IMG/VR virus record: IMGVR_UViG_3300034355_001344
Span: 1 to 24,177 of that record
Source: a virus
Length of the DNA: 24,177 bases
Strand: one strand, 5' to 3'
The position numbers were made by a program, and so were the translations under genes. Shown here one piece after another: positions 20,077 through 24,177 of the stretch. Numbering within the stretch: position 1 is the first letter of the stretch; every line of letters begins with the position of its first letter. The notes under the pieces were generated by a model that saw only the letters and a program-made list of their open reading frames with translations, did not search any database and was not told the DNA's origin.

Positions 20077-20169
20077 ATGCTCAAAGCCATTTTTGCGATT
20101 ATTGCGTTTATCGGCATTTACATAAGCCTTTGGTATTTGTTCCAAAGCACTGGTGGGGGCGTAGGATGA
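20077..20169 (+). CDS. 30-aa membrane peptide
   Basis: A very short ORF with AAGGTG upstream of the ATG. The product is almost entirely one hydrophobic helix (MLKAIFAIIAFIGIYISLWY followed by LFQSTGGGVG). Its stop overlaps the next start as ATGA. An upstream in-frame ATG at 20041 lacks a Shine-Dalgarno. Function is unknown; the membrane location is predicted from sequence. Confidence 0.5.
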   Translation: MLKAIFAIIAFIGIYISLWYLFQSTGGGVG

Positions 20170-20300
20170 TCGTCCATATTTTCACAGCCATCGGCGTCTA
20201 CACCGTTGGAATGTGTCTGGTGCGGATCGTGCTGGCGCTTATGGGCGATCGGACGGGAAATAGCGGACGCTACAAAATGTGGGACGAGGAAGATGACTGA
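20166..20300 (+). CDS. 44-aa single-span membrane protein
   Basis: It starts in an ATGA overlap with the previous tiny gene. The N-terminal half is a hydrophobic segment (IVHIFTAIGVYTVGMCLVRI, then VLALMG) and the C-terminus is charged (RYKMWDEEDD). Function is unknown. Its stop codon touches the first dyad of the regulatory repeat at 20301. Confidence 0.55.
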   Translation: MIVHIFTAIGVYTVGMCLVRIVLALMGDRTGNSGRYKMWDEEDD

Positions 20301-20350
20301 ATACGCAAGTGCGTATATCTCAATTTAATACGCAAACCCGTATAGGGAGA
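20300..20350 (+). promoter_or_regulatory. Tandem dyad sites; second is T7-promoter-like
   Basis: Two 16-bp sites differ at three central positions: ATACGCAAGTGCGTAT (20301-20316) and ATACGCAAACCCGTAT (20328-20343), starts 27 bases apart. Each has dyad symmetry (7-bp arms in the first, 5-bp in the second). The second continues into a form TAATACG-N8-TATAGGGAGA (20326-20350). This shares both conserved ends of the T7 promoter but has two more bases between them. AGAAGG and the ATG of the next gene follow. The pair could be repressor operators over a TATAGG -10 box, or phage-polymerase promoters. Confidence 0.6.
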
Positions 20351-20356
20351 GAAGGT

Positions 20357-20575
20357 ATGATCGACTACAGCAAACTCGCAAAAACCATGTGGGACGCTTA
20401 TTGCGCTCATGCCGGTGGGAAGACGTTTGACGGGAAACCGCTGCCGACATGGGACGAGCTTGGCGATGAGCGTCAGGGCTGCTGGATCGCCGCCGCCGAA
20501 GCTGCTTTCGCTGAACTGACGAAACCGACAGATCGGGAAATATTTCGGCTTTATTCCAGCCCCACGCCGCGCTGA
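20357..20575 (+). CDS. Hypothetical 72-aa protein
   Basis: The protein reads MIDYSKLAKTMWDAYCAHAG, then LPTWDELGDERQGCWIAAAE and EIFRLYSSPTPR. The WDEL...R..W..AAEA pattern resembles short phage proteins of unknown function. GAGAAGG precedes the ATG. It is the first gene after the tandem dyad site and is probably controlled by it. Confidence 0.7.
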   Translation: MIDYSKLAKTMWDAYCAHAGGKTFDGKPLPTWDELGDERQGCWIAAAEAAFAELTKPTDREIFRLYSSPTPR

Positions 20576-20588
20576 AGGGAAAGAAGGG

Positions 20589-20822
20589 ATGACAAACAAA
20601 CCGGAAGAAGGTCCGCATGTGCCGGACACTGTGGCGCTTCTTGAAGCGCAGGCGAAGGAGATTGCGGAGAAGGATGCCCGCATCGCGGAATTGGAGGCGG
20701 CGCTGAAAGAATCTGACGAATCTTTGGGATGGCTAATATCGAAATATGTATGCGAGCTTGTTAATCATGACGACAGGGCACGCATACTCGCCGCGATGAA
20801 TGGAGAGAATTACAATGGATAA
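20589..20822 (+). CDS. Hypothetical 77-aa coiled-coil protein
   Basis: The central part is a strong coiled coil (VALLEAQAKEIAEKDARIAE, then LEAALKESDESL), followed by a short helical tail (RARILAAMNGENYNG). AAAGAAGGG precedes the ATG. No known family was recognised. Its end overlaps the GapR-like gene start by eight bases. Confidence 0.7.
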   Translation: MTNKPEEGPHVPDTVALLEAQAKEIAEKDARIAELEAALKESDESLGWLISKYVCELVNHDDRARILAAMNGENYNG

Positions 20823-21060
20823 TAAAACACTTCAAAGCTACATCGACCGTATGGTTAAGCTAAAGATGGAACAGCGCCAGCTCGCCGAGTTCCTGTCAGA
20901 TGTTAAATTGGAGGCCAAATCCAATGGCTTCGACGTTGGCGCTCTTGATGAAGTCGTGGCTCGCATTGTGGCCAAGGAAGAACTTCTGAAAAAGCGCAAG
21001 GAGCGAGAAGAGATCGCCAGGGTATATGCCGAGGCTATCGGCCAGATGAGTCTGTTTTGA
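20815..21060 (+). CDS. GapR-like nucleoid protein (DUF2312)
   Basis: The 81-residue product (YIDRMVKLKMEQRQLAEFLS, then DVKLEAKSNGFDVGALDEVV and ARIVAKEELLKKRKEREEIA) matches the DUF2312/GapR pattern of a helical protein with the hallmark 'EAKxNGFDVxALxxVVxxR'. GapR is a nucleoid-associated protein of alphaproteobacteria that binds overtwisted, AT-rich DNA and affects replication. Here the Asp of the NGFD block is kept. The ATG at 20815 with GGAGAG upstream is preferred over 20800. Confidence 0.85.
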   Translation: MDNKTLQSYIDRMVKLKMEQRQLAEFLSDVKLEAKSNGFDVGALDEVVARIVAKEELLKKRKEREEIARVYAEAIGQMSLF

Positions 21061-21086
21061 TATCATCAAGCGTAAGAGAGTAAGCC

Positions 21087-21605
21087 ATGAACATGTACTA
21101 TTACCGCTCAAATTCTCCGCTTGCCCTGAAGATCAACAAAATCCTTCGGGACAGGAGGATGGAATCCCAGGACAATAACCGGGAAAAAACAAAGATATAT
21201 TATATCACAAGCTCAAACTGGCGTGGCTTGAGAGGAAGAAATGAAGCGCCTCCTGAGTTAATGGACGCCCAGTTCCCATGGGCTCCGTTCAGATATCTGG
21301 ACAGCATCATCCGTGAGGTAGAGTCGGAGTATGGCATCTCCTACGATGACATCAAGGGATCAAGGCGTTCTCCCAAAATGTCGTATGCCAGGCATGTTGT
21401 TTTCTATGTAGCCAAAGAAGCGACAAGCCTGAGCTATCCTGACATTGGCCGTCGCATGGGAGGCAAGGATCATACGACGATCTTGCATGGATACCATCGG
21501 ATTAAAAAGATCGTTGAGGCTGGCGGCGATGAAGCTGATAGAATTATAGCCTTAAAGGAAAAGGCAAAGAACCGTCGCGCTCACAGCGGATATTGGGGCT
21601 GCTAG
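21087..21605 (+). CDS. DnaA domain IV-like DNA-binding protein
   Basis: The N-terminal 65 residues are unknown (Tyr/Arg/Asn rich). Residues about 72-142 match the DnaA C-terminal HTH domain: YGISYDDIKGSRRSPKMSYA, RHVVFYVAKEATSLSYPDIG and RRMGGKDHTTILHGYHRI. The GG(K/R)DHTT motif is the DnaA-box-binding signature. There is no AAA+ ATPase domain, so it cannot be a complete initiator. It may load host factors at a phage origin, or compete with host DnaA at boxes. It ends in TAG, two codons before the in-frame ATG of the next gene. Confidence 0.88.
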   Translation: MNMYYYRSNSPLALKINKILRDRRMESQDNNREKTKIYYITSSNWRGLRGRNEAPPELMDAQFPWAPFRYLDSIIREVESEYGISYDDIKGSRRSPKMSYARHVVFYVAKEATSLSYPDIGRRMGGKDHTTILHGYHRIKKIVEAGGDEADRIIALKEKAKNRRAHSGYWGC

Positions 21606-21611
21606 ACTGCC

Positions 21612-22022
21612 ATGACTCGTAAGATTGTCTTGACCGATGAGCAAATTGAAGCCCGGCTGGAGAAGAAAAGGCAGTATCAGAGAGAGTGGTCCAAAGCCAA
21701 CCACGAAAGAAGATACGCCAGGCTAAAACAGCGCATGGCCGCTGATCCTGAATTTGAGTCGCAGGTGAAGAGTAGATGGGAGGCTAACCGAAAGAAGCGT
21801 CGGGCGAGTGGTGCTGACAAATACGAGTCTCCCGAATCCAAAGAGAAGCGCTTGAATCGTGAGCGTAGATATCGGGAGAAGAAAAAGCAGGAACGGAAGC
21901 TGGCTAATCCTGCTCCGCCAAAGCCAAAGGTGGAACAGAAGCCCAAAAAGTGCGTTACAAAGACAGAGGCGAAGAAAAAGCCCGGACGATTGCTGGCCCT
22001 CATGGGATGGGCCGGGTATTAG
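21612..22022 (+). CDS. Highly basic hypothetical protein
   Basis: This 136-residue protein is rich in Lys, Arg and Glu (EARLEKKRQYQREWSKANHE, then SKEKRLNRERRYREKKKQER) and ends with a Pro/Lys-rich stretch and LLALMGWAGY. It is probably helical and could bind nucleic acid. It could also be an HNH-type accessory protein that lost its catalytic part; repeats like RRRYRER occur beside those. It follows the DnaA-like gene after six bases in the same frame. Confidence 0.7.
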   Translation: MTRKIVLTDEQIEARLEKKRQYQREWSKANHERRYARLKQRMAADPEFESQVKSRWEANRKKRRASGADKYESPESKEKRLNRERRYREKKKQERKLANPAPPKPKVEQKPKKCVTKTEAKKKPGRLLALMGWAGY

Positions 22023-22034
22023 TCTGCTATGGCT

Positions 22035-22268
22035 TCAGCTTGTCTTTCCGCCTGGCAATGATGAAAGATCACCCACTGGTATCGTCTTGAAGCTTAATCT
22101 GATCGCCCGAAGCATTAACAGGGCTTCCTTCTTGGCTTCATCGTCTCTGACATGATCGACAAGCGCGAGAAGCTTTGTAAAGCTGGCTGCTCTAGCTGCC
22201 ACAGGATCTATTGGGGCTTCATCAAACGGAGGCACATCAACATCCGAATAGTCTTCATCGTCTGACAT
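22035..22268 (-). CDS. Hypothetical 77-aa acidic protein
   Basis: A small protein with an acidic start (MSDDEDYSDVDVPPFDEAPI) and helices (KLLALVDHVRDDEAKKEALL, MLRAIRLSF). No family was recognised. GGGAGAAGAAAAATG gives a good ribosome-binding site at 22268. Its stop lies 12 bases from the convergent stop of the rightward basic protein. Confidence 0.65.
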   Translation of the reverse strand: MSDDEDYSDVDVPPFDEAPIDPVAARAASFTKLLALVDHVRDDEAKKEALLMLRAIRLSFKTIPVGDLSSLPGGKTS

Positions 22269-22461
22269 TTTTCTTCTCCCGACATCTGAATGGCATGATG
22301 GGCTCTCCGTCCTTGCGCCACTCCATGAGAATAGAATAATTATTGTGGGGAGGCCCAAGGTTTAGCGGATTTTCCCAGCCAAGCTCTAATGCTTTCTCAA
22401 ACCACGCATGTGGAACGTAGAGAAATATTCTTTCACTTTTTGATTTTTTTTGATCGTTCAT
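22255..22461 (-). CDS. Hypothetical 68-aa protein
   Basis: The ATG at 22461 has CGGAG six bases upstream and lies inside the 3' end of the metallophosphoesterase gene. The product reads MNDQKKSKSERIFLYVPHAW, then FEKALELGWENPLNLGPPHN. No known domain was recognised. The C-terminus is basic (CREKKNVRR). It overlaps both neighbours, so it looks translationally coupled. Confidence 0.6.
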   Translation of the reverse strand: MNDQKKSKSERIFLYVPHAWFEKALELGWENPLNLGPPHNNYSILMEWRKDGEPIMPFRCREKKNVRR

Positions 22462-23509
22462 ATTCACTCCGTAGTGCGTCCAGAAAAATAACGCCACGTT
22501 CAACAGTTGGAGCTGTCCAGATCCGGTTGGGAGATGTTTCAGGTTCACGCGGATCAATGATCACCAATGCGCCAGGAAAGATCGGATGCTTCTTTAGCCC
22601 TAGCTGCTTGGCATAGCTGTCTGCGACCTTGTATCCAGAAACCCGGACGATCTGGGCCACTAGCCCGTCAGGCGTGACCAAGGTTTCCTGTGCGCCAGTG
22701 TGTTTGTGGCCACAAATCACCAGATGATCGCGGAAGCCCATCAGAAGCTCACGACGCGGCCCATGAAGCTGGCTATAGATAGATGTGCCTGGAAAATCAT
22801 GGCGAGCGTGGATACGGGTTTTAGCGCCACACGGATGCTGTAGCTCGATCCTGACGCCATGCGGCTCGTATAGCGAACCCTGTTTGCCGGCGATCCATTC
22901 CAGCGGATCTCCCTGGCCCTGCCATAAGTCATGATTTCCGGCCACCAGAAACAGCCATTGCAGCGGCTCAACAAGCCATTCGACCAGCTTCCATGCCTCG
23001 CGTGCCGTTACCTGTTGCTCACCATACAGGACGCCCAGCCTGCCGATCCAGCCGTTTTGATAGTCGCCGACAGACGCAGCCAGAACATACGGGTGGCTGA
23101 TCGCTATATCCCGGTGCGCGGCGAGCAGTTCAAAATCACATCCAGCATCGTCCACATGCGGATCGCCCAAAACAAGGAGGCCAAAAGGCCCATCAATGTG
23201 GACTGGAATATGAATGAGATCGCGCGCTTCATCGGCTGTCTTTGCTCTGCGGCTCTCTTCAATTTTGTCTGCAATTAGCTGATCTATGTCGCGGCTTTTG
23301 CTGGGTAGCCTGGGGAGGGTGAATTTCTTGAGCTTGGCAACTCTGTGCTGCATAGCTCTTCGAGATATTCCCAAAGCAGTGGCTGCGGCACGGATATTGT
23401 TATCATTGACCTCAAGCGCTTTACGCGTTTGCTCGAGCTCCTCACGCGTCAGCCCAAGATTGCGTGCCACCAGAGTCATCCTTTGATGATGGGTTAGTAA
23501 TCCACTCAA
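22433..23509 (-). CDS. HTH-metallophosphoesterase fusion
   Basis: The N-terminal 60 residues contain a Fis/HTH_8-like helix-turn-helix (NDNNIRAAATALGISRRAMQ). A calcineurin-like phosphoesterase core follows: GDPHVD (115-120; D116, H118), GDYQNG (148-153), GNHD (191-194), ARHDFPG (H237) and GHKH (267-270). All five metal-binding blocks are intact. Such fusions are known in alphaproteobacterial phages; the substrate may be DNA or a nucleotide, but this is not shown. The start at 23509 is a TTG; the first in-frame ATG at 23479 lacks a properly spaced Shine-Dalgarno, so the start is uncertain. Confidence 0.85.
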   Translation of the reverse strand: MSGLLTHHQRMTLVARNLGLTREELEQTRKALEVNDNNIRAAATALGISRRAMQHRVAKLKKFTLPRLPSKSRDIDQLIADKIEESRRAKTADEARDLIHIPVHIDGPFGLLVLGDPHVDDAGCDFELLAAHRDIAISHPYVLAASVGDYQNGWIGRLGVLYGEQQVTAREAWKLVEWLVEPLQWLFLVAGNHDLWQGQGDPLEWIAGKQGSLYEPHGVRIELQHPCGAKTRIHARHDFPGTSIYSQLHGPRRELLMGFRDHLVICGHKHTGAQETLVTPDGLVAQIVRVSGYKVADSYAKQLGLKKHPIFPGALVIIDPREPETSPNRIWTAPTVERGVIFLDALRSEYERSKKIKK

Positions 23510-23680
23510 TCGATCTGACGGAAGGCCGAAAAATCACAAAAAACTCTGTGGATCGCCCGTTTCCTATATTGACACTCTTTTTTCAGAGGCAATTTGCATT
23601 CTAACAACAATAAGATAAGATTCAAGAAAAGCTTTCGTGTGGCTGACGCTCTCTTCCGGAGTAGATATTAGGAGGTTAGT
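23510..23680. promoter_or_regulatory. Divergent control region
   Basis: Leftward, TTGCCT (23592-23587) and TATAGG (23568-23563) are separated by 18 bases and could drive the metallophosphoesterase gene. TATAGG is also seen at 9073-9078 (leftward strand) and 20341-20346. Rightward, a perfect TTGACA lies at 23569-23574 but no good -10 follows at normal spacing. A strong AGGAGG lies near 23670 ahead of a short ORF. Confidence 0.35.
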
Positions 23681-23770
23681 ATGACTAAAATATTTATTCC
23701 GGATTACTGGCCCTTCTGGAAGTCTGACATATCGCTCAGGATTCCAGGGATCCCTACGGCAAGCCTTTGA
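23681..23770 (+). CDS. 29-aa ORF with strong RBS, possibly frameshifted
   Basis: TTAGGAGGTTAGT before the ATG at 23681 is one of the best ribosome-binding sites in the window. The product (MTKIFIPDYWPFWKSDISLR, then IPGIPTASL) stops early at 23768-23770. In the -1 frame, a stop at 23716-23718 is followed by an open stretch to 23829 with protein-like content (AQDSRDPYGKPLIETARMDA, then MVSGYEADKIV). A single frameshift would join them into one gene of about 49 residues. A classical slippery heptamer was not seen, so mutation or sequence error is more likely than programmed shifting. Confidence 0.4.
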   Translation: MTKIFIPDYWPFWKSDISLRIPGIPTASL

Positions 23771-23861
23771 TTGAGACTGCGAGAATGGACGCCATGGTAT
23801 CTGGCTATGAGGCGGATAAAATTGTGTAACTGTTTGATATTGAGGCAAATAATAAAACAGT

Positions 23862-23889
23862 TTGCAATGATCTGAAAATCATATATAAA
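23862..23889 (+). promoter_or_regulatory. Promoter candidate before the last gene
   Basis: TTGCAA (23862-23867), 16 bases, TATAAA (23884-23889). The architecture equals the rightward promoter at 16058-16085. The following leader is about 45 bases and leads to the gene starting at 23943. Confidence 0.55.
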
Positions 23890-23942
23890 AATATAAAGCC
23901 CGCATTTTGCCTTTGATTTATCAATGGGTTGGGGTTGCGCCA

Positions 23943-24164
23943 ATGATGACCCTGTTCCAGATCGAAGAGCGCCAGAGGGAAATTCAGAAACGTGTTGAAG
24001 AAATTGGCGATTTAATCGTAAGTAATGCTGGCGATCCTGAATCATTGTCGATTGAAATTGCAGGGTTAATTTCAGAGCTTTCTGAATTGCGCGGCAAGAT
24101 AATTGAGCAGCACGAATTAATTATTGCTCTTGCTATTTGCGATTGCGTAGGCGGCCCGCACTAA
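23943..24164 (+). CDS. Hypothetical 73-aa coiled-coil protein
   Basis: The product is mainly a charged helix (TLFQIEERQREIQKRVEEIG, then LSIEIAGLISELSELRGKII), ending LAICDCVGGPH. No family was recognised. ATG at 23943 or 23946 are equivalent choices; the Shine-Dalgarno is unclear (GGGGTTGCG upstream). It lies downstream of a good promoter and ends 13 bases before the window edge. Confidence 0.65.
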   Translation: MMTLFQIEERQREIQKRVEEIGDLIVSNAGDPESLSIEIAGLISELSELRGKIIEQHELIIALAICDCVGGPH

Positions 24165-24177
24165 TCTACAGGACAAC

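Noticed and set aside
10561-22022. Whole-genome amber reassignment
   Set aside because: TerL, DUF3310, RHH and other well-delimited genes end naturally in TAG and no recognised gene contains an internal TAG, so the standard code fits.
1-24177. tRNA genes, CRISPR arrays and insertion sequences
   Set aside because: No T-loop signature with a cloverleaf, no regularly spaced direct repeats and no transposase were found on either strand.

Overview
This window is about 24 kb of a tailed double-stranded DNA phage (or a prophage relative). Lysis genes, both terminase subunits, phage recombination genes and many short, tightly overlapping genes are all present. There is no rRNA, tRNA, integrase or DNA polymerase in view, so only part of the genome is shown and lifestyle cannot be decided. 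The host is probably an alphaproteobacterium: the phage carries a GcrA-like regulator and a GapR/DUF2312-like nucleoid protein, both families known mainly from that class. Base composition is moderate, with local AT-rich islands (homing endonuclease, methylase catalytic domain, first half of the GcrA-like gene).

Layout. Positions 1-3906 (+) hold the end of a virion gene, a large probable internal/ejection protein and a lysis cassette chained by ATGA overlaps: a small membrane protein, GH19 endolysin, 47-aa lipoprotein, holin-like protein, Rz-like protein, a protein with a KPIY motif resembling phage Rz1-type proteins, and a second membrane-anchored coiled-coil protein. Positions 4024-9035 (-) form a long leftward operon from a TTGACA/TAGGTA promoter. 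It encodes a small protein, a YqaJ exonuclease, an ERF annealing protein, accessory proteins, an HNH homing endonuclease, an RHH protein, a small HNH nuclease, a sigma-region-4-like HTH protein, a repeat-bearing secreted peptide and a ClpP-fold protein.

Positions 9187-14609 (+) form the opposing operon: VRR-NUC nuclease, GcrA-like regulator, a nuclease-like EYK protein, a dCTP deaminase/dUTPase-fold protein, a DUF3310 protein, an SF2 helicase with a zinc ribbon, and unknowns. Inside it is an unexplained 396-base stretch (10867-11262). Just after this operon, an isolated promoter and strong terminator (14613-14748) enclose about 100 bases without a convincing gene. I propose a small RNA whose sequence is complementary to ribosome-binding sites shared by several genes of the leftward operon.

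Positions 14747-15985 (-) hold four small unknown genes with two promoters. Positions 16177-22022 (+) carry two small genes, a ParB-methyltransferase fusion, the terminase subunits, tiny membrane proteins, a tandem dyad regulatory site, a GapR-like protein, a DnaA domain IV-like protein and a very basic protein. Positions 22035-23509 (-) encode two small proteins and an HTH-metallophosphoesterase. The right edge has a small, possibly frameshifted ORF and one more small gene.

Together the genes suggest a phage that recombines its DNA with an ERF/YqaJ pair, uses host replication machinery rather than its own polymerase in this part of the genome, modifies its DNA, packages it with TerS/TerL and lyses a Gram-negative host. 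All functional calls rest on motifs read by eye; no database search was run.
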